Source: Chitinophagaceae bacterium (GTDB lineage Bacteria; Bacteroidota; Bacteroidia; Chitinophagales; Chitinophagaceae). From it: a stretch of DNA of 41,032 nucleotides. The translations under genes were made by a program, and so were the position numbers. The stretch covers positions 1-41,032 of the forward strand of contig CANGMZ010000016.1 in the NCBI GenBank assembly GCA_947454715.1, written 5' to 3'. A model generated the notes under the pieces. The model did not search any database, had not been told where the DNA came from, and was given only the letters and a program-made list of their open reading frames with translations. Numbering within the stretch: the first letter of the stretch is position 1; every line of letters starts with the position of its first letter. Below, piece after piece: positions 16,084 through 26,351 of this stretch.

Positions 16084-19000
16084 ATGAAAATCTCTACTGC
16101 CTTTAAGATGAAAAGTTCATCTCTTTTAATAATTATTGCATTTATCTTCAATTACAATGCACAGGCTCAACTTACCGGAACTGTAAATGTAGGCCCCGGT
16201 TATACATATACTACATTAAAGGCAGCCATTGATGCATTAAACACGAATGGTGTTGGTTCGGGAGGTGTAACAATAAATCTTACGGTCGATGAAACGGCAC
16301 CGCTAGCTGGTGCATCGGGTTCTTATTCGGGAGCTGTTGGTAATGGCTATGTAATAAGAATAGCCACTAATGCACCTACAGCAAGTAATCCGCTCGTCAT
16401 CAGAGGTAATAACCACTTGCTTACCGCAGCTGCAATAACAACACCGGTTACAAATTATAATGATGCGGTGATAACAATTGCAGGTACTAGTTATGTAACA
16501 ATTTCCGGTTTACGAATAATAGAAAATGGGGCGAATACTACTATTGCTGCTACAAACAATATGACTGAGTTTGGTGTAGCTATAGTAGGTGCAACAATTG
16601 CAGCTACACACGTAGGGTCGCAAAACTGTACTATCAGTAATTGTAAGATACAGTTGAGTAACACCTATACATGTAACATTGGTATCTATTCTAACTCAAG
16701 TAATGTATTTACAACAGCTTACACAACAGCTGATAATCCTGCATCAGCTACCGGTGCAAATAGTGGTAACAAGTATTATCAAGATACCGTTTATGGTACA
16801 ACATCCGGTATTGTGCTGCTTGGTAATGCCACTTATAATGAATTGAACACAGTCGTAGGTGCTTCTGGCAATGGCGATACAATAAGCTTAGGTAACAGAA
16901 CAGCAAATATGGTAATGGCTACAGCTTATGTGAATTATGTGAAAACAGAGCAGGACGGGATTTATGCTGTGAATAATAACGGATTGAATGTAAATTATAA
17001 TAAAATTTTTCTTGCTACTGGTTCTACTACAAATACAGTAAATGGTATTTTCGTAGGTGCTTGTGCCTCTTCTTCAACATTTACAACACAAGTAACTAGA
17101 AATCAGGTTCAGTTAGTTACAGCAGCTACTTCTGTATATGCAGGTATACAAAATGCATCTGGTAGTGCTACTTATGCAACGTTGAAATTTAATAATAATA
17201 CGTTGTATTTAAATGCAACTTCCGGCACTTTATATGGAATATATAATACAGCGGCTGCTTTGGTGGCAAACTTCAATAGCAATAATATTAATGATACCAA
17301 TACAACCGGGCTTACTTGTTACAATGTTTATAATACTGGCGCATTATCTACAGCTACATTTACAAATAATATTTGCTTTAACAGGACCGCAACAGGAGCA
17401 ATCATAGGTATTGCGACGGCAACAGGAGCAATTTCGACTTGTAACTATGATAATAACACAGTCAACACACTTGTAACCGGTAACCCAACTGGGGGGTCGT
17501 ATGGTATATACAATAATGCGGTGGCTATTCCAGCCCCAAGTATGAGTAATAATAAAATTACCATTACTGCTACGTCTAATACCAGTTTCAATATGTTTGG
17601 CATATACAACACGGGTAATGCATCAACAGGTGCAACATTTTCTTATGATACTGTTAGTATTGCCGGCCCGGGTTATGGAATTTTAAATACCGGAACTTTG
17701 GGTACGGGTACATTTGACAATAATATACTGGCGATTTCTCCGGGTATTTATACTACTTATGGGGTATACAACTCAGGTGCAATAACTACTGCAGATGTAA
17801 GTAATAATATTATTTCTACGCCTTTAGGGACTACAGGTATTTTTAATGGTATATATCTGGTGACAGGTACAGTAACAACAGGTACAATAAATGGGAATAG
17901 CATTGATATAAATGTTGGAGGATCTTCTTACGGAATTTATGCACCAACTGCCGGTACCACCAGAACAATTAGCAATAATAATATAAAGATTAAGCAAACA
18001 GGCGCAGCACAAATAATAGGTATTTACAGCTCACCTGCAACAGCTATTGCAAATAGCTTTTTTAATAACAATACTATTGATATTTCAACTACTACAGCAA
18101 CTACATCTGTTACCGCTTTCTTATATAGTGCCGCTTCTGCAGGTAATTCAAGTGGTGTAAAAACAACAATAAATAATAACGTATTTAAGTCTACATCCGG
18201 ATTGAGTAATACAACCGGGGGTATATACCTGATATATGATTCTTATGAAAACCCTACTGATAGTATTTGCGGCAACGTAATATCTGGTAGGATGATAAAA
18301 ACAGGATCCGGTGGGAATCTCTATGGGATCTTTAATGTAGGAAATGGAAGTATATTTAATACGACGACTATTGCAAATAATAACATGAGTAATGTTACAG
18401 TTGCAGGTAGTTCTAACTATTACGGTATAATAAGTGCTTCAGCGTCTTCTCAGGCTAGGGTTATTACTAATGATACCGTTCAGCATATATCTGCCGGAAC
18501 GGGTAATGTAACAGGAATAAGCATAGACTATAATGCTTATTTTAATATGGTTACATCTAATAATTATATTGATAGCATTCTTTGTGGGGGCAACATTTAC
18601 GGTATTGCATACTCAACATATAACAGCCCCGGGACTGCTTCAGTAAACTGCGGTGGTGGAACATTATCAGGGAACAGAATTGATAGCTTATATTGTAGTG
18701 GTGCGTCAGGTAGTGTATTCGGTTTTAATTTGTCCGGAACAACTACGTCGGTGTTTAATGTATACAACAATATCATGAGCAATTTTGTTGCAACCGGTAC
18801 TACTGCTCCGTCGCTTTATGGTATTTATCTTGCCAATGGAACTTCTCCTAATATTTACAGTAACCAGATTTACAGTTTTAATACAACTGCAGGAGGTACT
18901 GCTAATGCTGTATTATATGGAATATATGCAACGGGAGCAGTAGCTACTACTTGTAATATTTATAAGAACAACATTTACAGTCTTAGTGCAGGAACTTCTG

Positions 19001-22000
19001 CGGGTGCAACTACTCAGGTAAATGGTTTGTATTTGCCATCAGCAACTGCCAGCTATGTGTATAATGTTTATAATAATTTTCTTTCTGCTTTTACAGCTCC
19101 ATCAGCCAGTGCACCTAACGCAATTGTAGGTATAAACATGACAGCAACTAGCCCAACATGGAATGTATATTTCAATACAATTTATTTTCCTGCTTTGTCC
19201 GGAGGAGCAAATTTTGGAGTTACAGGTGTTCTATTCCCTTCAGGTAGTAGTCTCTTAACGCTGAAAAATAACATAATTAATATTGCAACGAGCAGCACTT
19301 TGTCGGGCACAGGTATTGCAGCTTGTGTTAGACGTAATGTTTCAGGAACAGGAGGGACTGCTCCAACAACCTCAAATTATGATGGTAATTACAACGTCTA
19401 TTACGTGAACAGTGGTACACAAAATTATTTTTATGCTGAGCAAACAGGTGGTGGCGCAGTAACTAATGGGTATAATCTTACCAATGATGCAAGTTTTAAT
19501 TTGTGCGGTTCTCAATATAAGTTGTATATGGGAAGCGGAAGGGAAAGTCAAACAAACACAGAGAATAATTTGTCTGCAGGAAGCTCTGCCGGAATGTATA
19601 TTCCCACTTCATCTACTTATGCGTATCGTTCAGGATTGCAAATAAGTTCACCTTCAATTACTACTGATTACTCTGTAGTGACAAGGAACAATCCACCTTG
19701 TAGGGGCGCGTTAGAGTTAATTGGTTCATATCCAACTAATGGTGCACCGGTAATAACTTATTCAGCACTCAATTCAATTAGCTATTGTATTGCTGCTCCG
19801 CCAACATTAAGTACCATAATAACTTCAGGTACAGGAATAAATTCAACTCCTGGTACCAAGCCAAGACTGTATTACAGAGGAAGTGCTGATGCGAATATAT
19901 ATGCGACAACAAATAATAGTAGTGTTGATGGTTGGAAGTATGTTGAGGCATCTAATTCATCATCACCTTATACTTTTACTCCGGATTATACTTTGCTCAA
20001 TCATACTGCAGCAGCAGGAACAACAATATACTATTTTGTAATTGCACAAGATAATAATAGCACTCCGTTGGTTTCTTCCAAAACTGTTGGCTATGCATCG
20101 GGATATTGTCCTTCAAGTGTGGCACTTACGTCAGGTGCATTCCCTACAGTTGCTACACCAACTATTAATAGTTATGTTATCACATCTGTTCCATCATTTA
20201 CGGCAACTGTAGCGCCAACAATTATGTGTGGTACAAGTTCAACAGCTATATTGACTTTGTCACCTGACCCTGCAGATTTGGTATTACAGTGGCAGCAAGA
20301 TTATGGTTCTGGCTACAGTAATATATCAGGAGCAACAAGCAATAATTATTCTGCAACCCCACCATCAATTGCTGGCACATCATCATCAATTAATTACAAG
20401 TCGGGTGCTTATTGTAATGGATCGTTAGTTGCGACATCGAGTGTTGCTACAGGTACAGAATACAGCCCTTCAGTTACTACAACTACTCCAGGGTCAAGAT
20501 GTGGTACAGGTTCTGTATCATTGGCGGCAACAGGGCCCGCTAGTACTACATTAGAGTGGTTCTCGGCATCAACAGGAGGAACTCCATTAGGTGTTGGGAC
20601 AACATTTAATACTCCTTCCATATCTTCAACTACAATATATTATGTTGCTGATTCATTCGGTAATTATGGTAACCCTCAAAGTGTTGGTCAATCTGCTATC
20701 AGCGGGGCCACATTGTTTAACCTAACGGGAGGAACGGGGCCAGGAACAGGTATTAACTTCACAGTAAATACAACCAGTACGATTCAATCAGTCAAAATTT
20801 ATCCATATTATTCTGGAGCTACTGCAGCTTATGCATTTACAATATCAGTTTATTCCGGTTCAACAGCGGTTGCCTCATATTCCGGTTTTGTTGCCGGTGC
20901 GGCAGGTGGTGGAACTGCTCAAACTGTACCAGTGAATTTTTATCTGCCACCGGGAAACTATCAAATGGCTTTTAGTTCTGCCGGAGCTAATGCGGTATAT
21001 CAATATGGTAGTAGTACAAATGCATTCCCGTACACTACAAATTTCAATTCTATAACATTAAACTCATCAACGTATGATCCGTATTATTTCTTCTTTTATG
21101 ATTGGAAGGTAGTAGCCGGATGTTTGAGTGCCCGTACTCCAGTAACGGCAACTGTTAATGCATTGCCCACAGCAGGTACAATTTCTGCTGCACCTAATCC
21201 TGTTTGTTCGGGTAGTGTGATCACTTTGAGTGAAACGGGTACACCTTCTGGATTAGGAACAATGGCATCTTATTCATGGTCCGGTCCAAATAGTTATACT
21301 AGTTCTGCAAGTGCGTCATCGGTAAGTCCTGTGTCATTTAGCCCTACAACAACAGCTGCTAGTGGTTACTATAGCCTTACTGTTACCTATCCGGGTACAG
21401 GTTGTACCAGTAGCCCAGTGGTATCAGCATACGTAACGGTAAATGCTAATACAACCCCTGTGATATCAGGTACGCTCAGTTCATGTGTTGGGGGAACCAG
21501 TAATCTGAGTGCAACAGTTGCTTCCGGAACATGGACAAGTACTAATACGGCAATAGCAACAGTTGATGCGACACTAGGTATTGTCTATGCGGTAAGTGCA
21601 GGTTCTGCAACAATAAGTTATACTACTCCATGTGGTGCTGTTGGTACAGCGTCATTTACTGTGAATACAACACCTTCTGCGATTTCCGGGTCTTCAACAA
21701 TGTGTAATAGTTCAGTTATTACTTTAACAGATGGTGTGGGTAGTGGTTCTTGGACAAGCACGAATACCAGTGTTGCGAGTATAAACTCATCTACAGGTGT
21801 TGTGACAAGTGGGGCATCTACAGGAGCAACAACAATATCTTATACTATTGGAAGTTGTGGGGTAGCGTTTGCATTGACAGTAAGTAATACATCTCCTTCT
21901 TCTATTACAGGTACTACAAGTGTTTGTGTAGGACAATCTGTTACTCTGGGTAATGTAACAGCTGGAGGTACTTGGTCTTCCAGTAATACGGCTATAGCAT

Positions 22001-25000
22001 CTGTAAATGCATCTACAGGTGCAGTAACGGGTGTGTCGAATGGTTCTGCCATCATTTCTTATTCAACAGGGTGCGGAACTGCTGCAACACAATCAGAGAC
22101 TATAAATGGTTCTTCAATTACAATAAGTAATAATGGCCCTGTTTGTAGTGGTAATACAGTAAGTCTTACTACTGGTGTTGGTGGTGCCACATACTCATGG
22201 TCTGGGCCAAATAGCTTTACATCAGCTTCACAGAATCCTACAATATCCTCTGTTACTACTGCGGCATCTGGTACATATACATTAAGTGCAACGGTTGGTG
22301 GTTGCACCAGCTCAGCAACTACTTATCTTGTTGTTGGAATTACACCAACTGTAACGGTAACAGCTAATGATGCTACAATATGTGTTGGTGGGTCTAGCTC
22401 ACTTACAGATATTGTGAGTAGTCCTACTTCATTTGTAACGAATGCCATACCGTATTCTCTAGCTACACTGACTAGTCCTACCACACTGACTAGTGCATCA
22501 AGTTGGACAGGCGGAAATGATGACGGTTATATTAATGTTGCGATGCCTTTTACATTTACATTATATGGTGTAAACTATAGTAGTGTGAACATTTCAGCAA
22601 ATGGTTATATCAATTTTGCTACCGGGTTCTCCAGTGGGGCATATTCTCCGGTTACCTTGCCATCATCGAGCGGGTCTGTACCTAAGAGTATGATTGCTCT
22701 TTTCTGGCATGATATGATAGTAAGTAGTGGTAGTATTACTTATGGTACAATGGGTAGCGCACCTAATAGATCATTTATTATCAATTACAATGCAATTCCT
22801 GATGCTTCTGGTTCTACAACCAATACGGGGCAAATTGTGTTACATGAAACCACAAACAATGTGGAATTGATGGTTGCGAATACGTCTAGCTCTACCAAGA
22901 CTTGTGGTATTCAGAATAGTACGGGTACATCTGCAGTTGTCGCCACAGGCGAGAATAATGCAACTTATGCAATTACATCTGCTGCGCCTCAGGGATGGAG
23001 ATTTAGCACCCCAAGTTATAATTATGCATGGTCCCCATCTACCGCATTGAGCAGTATTGCCGTATATAACCCTGTATCATCAGGTTTGTCAGCAACTCAG
23101 GTATATACAGTCGTTACTAATGATCTGTATAGTGCGTGTTCAGGTAAAACATCTAATGTGAGTGTTACCGTTAATGCAGTTCCATCTATTGCAAGTGTAA
23201 CGCCTTCCACAACAACATTATGTACTGGTGGTGCTGTTACATTGTCCGCAGGTACATTATCCGGTGGTTCAGGTTCTTTTGTATCTTATGTTTGGACTGG
23301 TTCTGATGGATATAGTAATACTGTTAGTTCAGTAGGTACAACTACTGTATCTGTATCGCCAACAGTTGCTGCCACATATAGTGTTATTGCAAATTATTCG
23401 GGTTCTGGTTGTACCTCATCAGTGCCGGCGGTATCTGCAACAGTTACTCCTTATGCACAACCGTCAATAAGTTCTATAACACCTTCTACAAGTTCATTAT
23501 GTCTTGGTGGAACAATCACTTTATCTGCTGCTACAGCTGGTGGTGTGGGGGGCGCTACATACACTTGGTCTGGTGCAGATATCAGTACTGTAACCTCTGC
23601 TACATCAACATCTCCTGTCATTACGCCAACGCTAACCTCTACTCATTCGTATAGTTTGTCATTACATTACAGTGGTGTAGGGTGCAATAATGCTTCATCT
23701 TCGACAGCAGTTACTGTAAATACAGTTCCATCTATTGCTTTAGGTGCTACTCCAAGTGTTTGCCAGCCAACTACATCATCTTCAATCTCCTACGGTAGTG
23801 TGACAGGTAGTCCGACTACATATGATATTAACTGGGATGCAACTGCAGAAACAGTGGGTGGTTTTGTAGATGTTACTGGTGGAACGTTGACTGGCGGAAC
23901 AATTCCGCTTGTTATTCCATCGGCTGGAACGCCCGGATTATATAGTGGTGCTGTTACTGTGTCAAATGGTTTATGTGGAAGTAGTTCTTATGGTATACAA
24001 GCACATGTTTATGCAGCTCCAACAGCTACTGTAACATCAGTAGCGGCTCCATGTGTAGGTTATGCAGGTAATATTAATTTTTCAGGTACTGATAGTACAG
24101 TTGTAGACTATACAATTGACAATGGATTAGTAAATAGCTTTACTTTTTACGGTACAACACATGCATTGAGCACAGGTATTATATCTGCACCTCACACCTA
24201 TATTATTACAGATGCACACAATCCTGCATGTACAAATGTGCTGAACGATACGGTTACGGTAAGTCCGGTTCCTATGCAATGGGTTGGTGGTTCTTTAGGA
24301 CATGAGACTGAATGGAATTATGCGACAAACTGGTCATGTGGATTCGCACCAACAAATAGTGATAATGTTACAATAAGTAGTGCTGCTTATGCTCCCGTAA
24401 TCTCGGCTTCAGACAGTGGGTTTGCAAAAAATATAACACTGAATGCTGGTTCTTCATTGATTATAAATAGTGGAGCATCGTTAAAAGTTAAGGGCGTATT
24501 TACCAACAATACAAATATATCGGGTGCCGGTAAAGTAGTATTGAATAATAATATTGCGCAAATGATCAGAGGTAGGGGTACTGTAAATAATCTGGAGTTG
24601 AAAAATGCCTCTGGCGCAACAATAGATACCGGTGCTTATGTTACTATTGGCAGCACATTATATATTACTTCCGGAACGTTGACTACGAATGACAGTTTAG
24701 AATTGTCATCAGGAGGTTCATTCTCTTCAGCACGTATTGCTGAGTTGCCTGCATCCGGTGCTGCAATTTCAGGTAAGTTAAAAGCAGATCAATTTATTGA
24801 AGGCGGTTACAGAAGATTCAGATTCATCAGTCATCCGTTTAACGCTGATATCTCATTGAGTCAGTTGCAGCAGTATATTGATATAACAGGTACTAATGGT
24901 GCTGCAAATGGATTCACAACAACGGCTTCAAATGCGCCTTCTGCTTTTTGGTATAATCCGTTGTTGTCAAATGATCTTCTTTCTTACGATACAGGATGGG

Positions 25001-26190
25001 TTAAGTTTACGCAGATAAATGGTGGTGCATCTGGGAATAATCTGTTTCATAAGTATGAAGGAATCCGTTTGTTTTTCAGAGGTCAAAAACAGCAAGGTCT
25101 TGATTACTGGTACTCTTATACACCATTTGACACAACTATAAAGATGTCAGGGAATGTCAATCAAGGTCCGCAGACAATTACTTTGCAACAAGGAGCTGAT
25201 ACTGCACATCAATCTTTAAATATGGTTGGTAATCCATATCCTTCTCCGGTAGATATAGGTACTATCTTGTATAATGCAAAAGTAGCCGGACAAATTAAAG
25301 GTGCTGCATTCTACGTGTGGAATCCAAGAACAACGGGTGGTGGTACTTACATTGCTGTACCAATAGGTACTTCATCCGCAACTCCGTATTATTTGGCTGC
25401 TTATGGTGCTTTTCAAGTTAGGGCTGATCACAATGGTGCAACCTTAAGTTTTGCAGAGTCAAATAAAGGTGCTAGTTATGACCAGTATCTGTTCAAAGCC
25501 ACTCAGGAGTATACAACTTTAAATATCTATGATGCGGCATACAATCAATGGGACATGCTACGGTTTAGATTTACAGACGAAGCTACTGATAAAGAGGATA
25601 AAACTCAGGATGCAGTTAAACTCCTTAGTACTGATTTCAAATTTTACAGTATTGCTGATGACGGTCGTAAACTTGCTATTGATGCTCGTCCGTACAGAAG
25701 CGATAAGGTTATTCCATTAGGAGTTGGCAGTGCGTATAATCAGGAATTGATAATAAAGGCAGATAATATTGCCATTCCTGAAGGGGGAAGTCTATACTTG
25801 CACGATAAATTGTTGAATAAGTTTGTAGCGCTTAATAATGGTGCAGAGTACAGATTTACCATTACCAATAATGCAGCCACGCAAGGCGATGATCGTTTTG
25901 AAATTAGTCTGAAAGCGATTCAAAAGAATGTTCCGGTATCTGGATTTGCTGTTACAATGACGCCAAATCCGGCAACTGATGAAGTTAAGATCAGCTTTGT
26001 TTCATCAAGTAAGGACGATGTGAATTTGAGAATAACTGATATGAGTGGTGTAAGTGTATATAATGAACATGTTGGTGTGTTGCAGAGTGGAGTAGTTAAT
26101 GTTCCTTTAGCAACACTGGCATCCGGAATATATATGGTTGAACTTACACAGGGTGATCAAAAAGTAGTGCATAGGTTAGTTAAGGAATAA
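16084..26190 (+). CDS. Giant T9SS-secreted surface protein: Asn-rich parallel beta-helix plus Ig-like/BIG_2 array
   Basis: A 3,368-residue secreted protein with no recognised enzyme domain; adhesin or surface fibre is the likely role. In order: signal peptide (1 to about 29, ending AQAQ); an entry domain; a solenoid of about 29 coils (163 to about 1105); a spacer; about a dozen Ig-like or PKD-like modules (about 1220-2735), most with one early and one late Cys; three tandem BIG_2-like copies inside that array (about 1790-2010); a nidogen-like insert (about 2130-2260, LYGVNYSSVNISANGYINF); a Gly/Asn-rich segment starting WVGGSLGHETEWNYATNW (about 2733-2880); a conserved pre-sorting region (YRRFRFISHPF, LNMVGNPYPSPVDIG); and a type A T9SS sorting domain (from about 3290: MTPNPATDEVKISF ... 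LASGIYMVELTQGDQKVV). Thr, Ser, Gly, Asn and Ala dominate and charged residues are rare before residue 2880. It is transcribed alone. Confidence 0.92.
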   Translation: MKISTAFKMKSSSLLIIIAFIFNYNAQAQLTGTVNVGPGYTYTTLKAAIDALNTNGVGSGGVTINLTVDETAPLAGASGSYSGAVGNGYVIRIATNAPTASNPLVIRGNNHLLTAAAITTPVTNYNDAVITIAGTSYVTISGLRIIENGANTTIAATNNMTEFGVAIVGATIAATHVGSQNCTISNCKIQLSNTYTCNIGIYSNSSNVFTTAYTTADNPASATGANSGNKYYQDTVYGTTSGIVLLGNATYNELNTVVGASGNGDTISLGNRTANMVMATAYVNYVKTEQDGIYAVNNNGLNVNYNKIFLATGSTTNTVNGIFVGACASSSTFTTQVTRNQVQLVTAATSVYAGIQNASGSATYATLKFNNNTLYLNATSGTLYGIYNTAAALVANFNSNNINDTNTTGLTCYNVYNTGALSTATFTNNICFNRTATGAIIGIATATGAISTCNYDNNTVNTLVTGNPTGGSYGIYNNAVAIPAPSMSNNKITITATSNTSFNMFGIYNTGNASTGATFSYDTVSIAGPGYGILNTGTLGTGTFDNNILAISPGIYTTYGVYNSGAITTADVSNNIISTPLGTTGIFNGIYLVTGTVTTGTINGNSIDINVGGSSYGIYAPTAGTTRTISNNNIKIKQTGAAQIIGIYSSPATAIANSFFNNNTIDISTTTATTSVTAFLYSAASAGNSSGVKTTINNNVFKSTSGLSNTTGGIYLIYDSYENPTDSICGNVISGRMIKTGSGGNLYGIFNVGNGSIFNTTTIANNNMSNVTVAGSSNYYGIISASASSQARVITNDTVQHISAGTGNVTGISIDYNAYFNMVTSNNYIDSILCGGNIYGIAYSTYNSPGTASVNCGGGTLSGNRIDSLYCSGASGSVFGFNLSGTTTSVFNVYNNIMSNFVATGTTAPSLYGIYLANGTSPNIYSNQIYSFNTTAGGTANAVLYGIYATGAVATTCNIYKNNIYSLSAGTSAGATTQVNGLYLPSATASYVYNVYNNFLSAFTAPSASAPNAIVGINMTATSPTWNVYFNTIYFPALSGGANFGVTGVLFPSGSSLLTLKNNIINIATSSTLSGTGIAACVRRNVSGTGGTAPTTSNYDGNYNVYYVNSGTQNYFYAEQTGGGAVTNGYNLTNDASFNLCGSQYKLYMGSGRESQTNTENNLSAGSSAGMYIPTSSTYAYRSGLQISSPSITTDYSVVTRNNPPCRGALELIGSYPTNGAPVITYSALNSISYCIAAPPTLSTIITSGTGINSTPGTKPRLYYRGSADANIYATTNNSSVDGWKYVEASNSSSPYTFTPDYTLLNHTAAAGTTIYYFVIAQDNNSTPLVSSKTVGYASGYCPSSVALTSGAFPTVATPTINSYVITSVPSFTATVAPTIMCGTSSTAILTLSPDPADLVLQWQQDYGSGYSNISGATSNNYSATPPSIAGTSSSINYKSGAYCNGSLVATSSVATGTEYSPSVTTTTPGSRCGTGSVSLAATGPASTTLEWFSASTGGTPLGVGTTFNTPSISSTTIYYVADSFGNYGNPQSVGQSAISGATLFNLTGGTGPGTGINFTVNTTSTIQSVKIYPYYSGATAAYAFTISVYSGSTAVASYSGFVAGAAGGGTAQTVPVNFYLPPGNYQMAFSSAGANAVYQYGSSTNAFPYTTNFNSITLNSSTYDPYYFFFYDWKVVAGCLSARTPVTATVNALPTAGTISAAPNPVCSGSVITLSETGTPSGLGTMASYSWSGPNSYTSSASASSVSPVSFSPTTTAASGYYSLTVTYPGTGCTSSPVVSAYVTVNANTTPVISGTLSSCVGGTSNLSATVASGTWTSTNTAIATVDATLGIVYAVSAGSATISYTTPCGAVGTASFTVNTTPSAISGSSTMCNSSVITLTDGVGSGSWTSTNTSVASINSSTGVVTSGASTGATTISYTIGSCGVAFALTVSNTSPSSITGTTSVCVGQSVTLGNVTAGGTWSSSNTAIASVNASTGAVTGVSNGSAIISYSTGCGTAATQSETINGSSITISNNGPVCSGNTVSLTTGVGGATYSWSGPNSFTSASQNPTISSVTTAASGTYTLSATVGGCTSSATTYLVVGITPTVTVTANDATICVGGSSSLTDIVSSPTSFVTNAIPYSLATLTSPTTLTSASSWTGGNDDGYINVAMPFTFTLYGVNYSSVNISANGYINFATGFSSGAYSPVTLPSSSGSVPKSMIALFWHDMIVSSGSITYGTMGSAPNRSFIINYNAIPDASGSTTNTGQIVLHETTNNVELMVANTSSSTKTCGIQNSTGTSAVVATGENNATYAITSAAPQGWRFSTPSYNYAWSPSTALSSIAVYNPVSSGLSATQVYTVVTNDLYSACSGKTSNVSVTVNAVPSIASVTPSTTTLCTGGAVTLSAGTLSGGSGSFVSYVWTGSDGYSNTVSSVGTTTVSVSPTVAATYSVIANYSGSGCTSSVPAVSATVTPYAQPSISSITPSTSSLCLGGTITLSAATAGGVGGATYTWSGADISTVTSATSTSPVITPTLTSTHSYSLSLHYSGVGCNNASSSTAVTVNTVPSIALGATPSVCQPTTSSSISYGSVTGSPTTYDINWDATAETVGGFVDVTGGTLTGGTIPLVIPSAGTPGLYSGAVTVSNGLCGSSSYGIQAHVYAAPTATVTSVAAPCVGYAGNINFSGTDSTVVDYTIDNGLVNSFTFYGTTHALSTGIISAPHTYIITDAHNPACTNVLNDTVTVSPVPMQWVGGSLGHETEWNYATNWSCGFAPTNSDNVTISSAAYAPVISASDSGFAKNITLNAGSSLIINSGASLKVKGVFTNNTNISGAGKVVLNNNIAQMIRGRGTVNNLELKNASGATIDTGAYVTIGSTLYITSGTLTTNDSLELSSGGSFSSARIAELPASGAAISGKLKADQFIEGGYRRFRFISHPFNADISLSQLQQYIDITGTNGAANGFTTTASNAPSAFWYNPLLSNDLLSYDTGWVKFTQINGGASGNNLFHKYEGIRLFFRGQKQQGLDYWYSYTPFDTTIKMSGNVNQGPQTITLQQGADTAHQSLNMVGNPYPSPVDIGTILYNAKVAGQIKGAAFYVWNPRTTGGGTYIAVPIGTSSATPYYLAAYGAFQVRADHNGATLSFAESNKGASYDQYLFKATQEYTTLNIYDAAYNQWDMLRFRFTDEATDKEDKTQDAVKLLSTDFKFYSIADDGRKLAIDARPYRSDKVIPLGVGSAYNQELIIKADNIAIPEGGSLYLHDKLLNKFVALNNGAEYRFTITNNAATQGDDRFEISLKAIQKNVPVSGFAVTMTPNPATDEVKISFVSSSKDDVNLRITDMSGVSVYNEHVGVLQSGVVNVPLATLASGIYMVELTQGDQKVVHRLVKE
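16570..19395 (+). repeat. Protein-level solenoid: about 29 coils with a G-I-Y anchor and Asn ladder
   Basis: Anchor residues (Y/F/I/N-G-I-x type) start at 16570, 16678, 16804, 16954, 17041, 17140, 17233, 17320, 17404, 17500, 17596, 17674, 17758, 17845, 17929, 18016, 18112, 18217, 18322, 18421, 18511, 18598, 18718, 18817, 18916, 19021, 19126, 19222 and 19309. After the first three, spacing is 26-40 residues, mostly 28-35. Most coils carry an NN or YNN pair before a short hydrophobic strand, as in TFDNNILAIS and TISNNNIKIK. DNA-level identity is low, so the copies are old. Confidence 0.75.
21451..22110 (+). repeat. Three tandem BIG_2-like modules of 73-74 residues
   Basis: Equivalent Ile codons in VISG, AISG and SITG are at 21463, 21682 and 21904, giving periods of 219 and 222 nt. 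Each copy has Cys near position 9, then SGTWTSTNTAIATVDAT-like, SGSWTSTNTSVASINSSTG-like and GGTWSSSNTAIASVNASTG-like cores, a Gly-rich turn, and a second Cys before the last strand. Confidence 0.8.
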
Positions 26191-26210
26191 TGAAATAGTC
26201 ATTTATGTTT

Positions 26211-26246
26211 GCCGGGCAGCTTTTACAGAGGCTGCCCGGTTTGTTT
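26211..26246 (+). terminator. Terminator of the giant surface-protein gene
   Basis: GC-rich stem of 9 bp plus one G.T pair (26211-26220 with 26231-26240), loop of 10 nt, followed by TTGTTTT. It starts 21 nt after the stop codon. Confidence 0.85.
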
Positions 26247-26320
26247 TATTTTGAAACATTGTGTTTTAATCTGATGTTTTACTTTCCTCATTTAATGGTA
26301 TTTCTTCTCCTTTTATCACC

Positions 26321-26328
26321 TAACTTTG
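26321..26328 (+). promoter_or_regulatory. -7 promoter element of miaB
   Basis: TAACTTTG matches TAnnTTTG exactly and ends 23 nt before the miaB ATG. No convincing -33 TTTG is found at the expected distance. Confidence 0.45.
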
Positions 26329-26351
26329 TGCGATAAATTGTAATTTTAATA

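Noticed and set aside
16084-26190. The repetitive giant gene as a CRISPR array or DNA-level satellite
   Set aside because: The periodicity is in the protein. DNA units differ in length and sequence and the frame stays open for 3,368 codons; there are no identical repeats with spacers.
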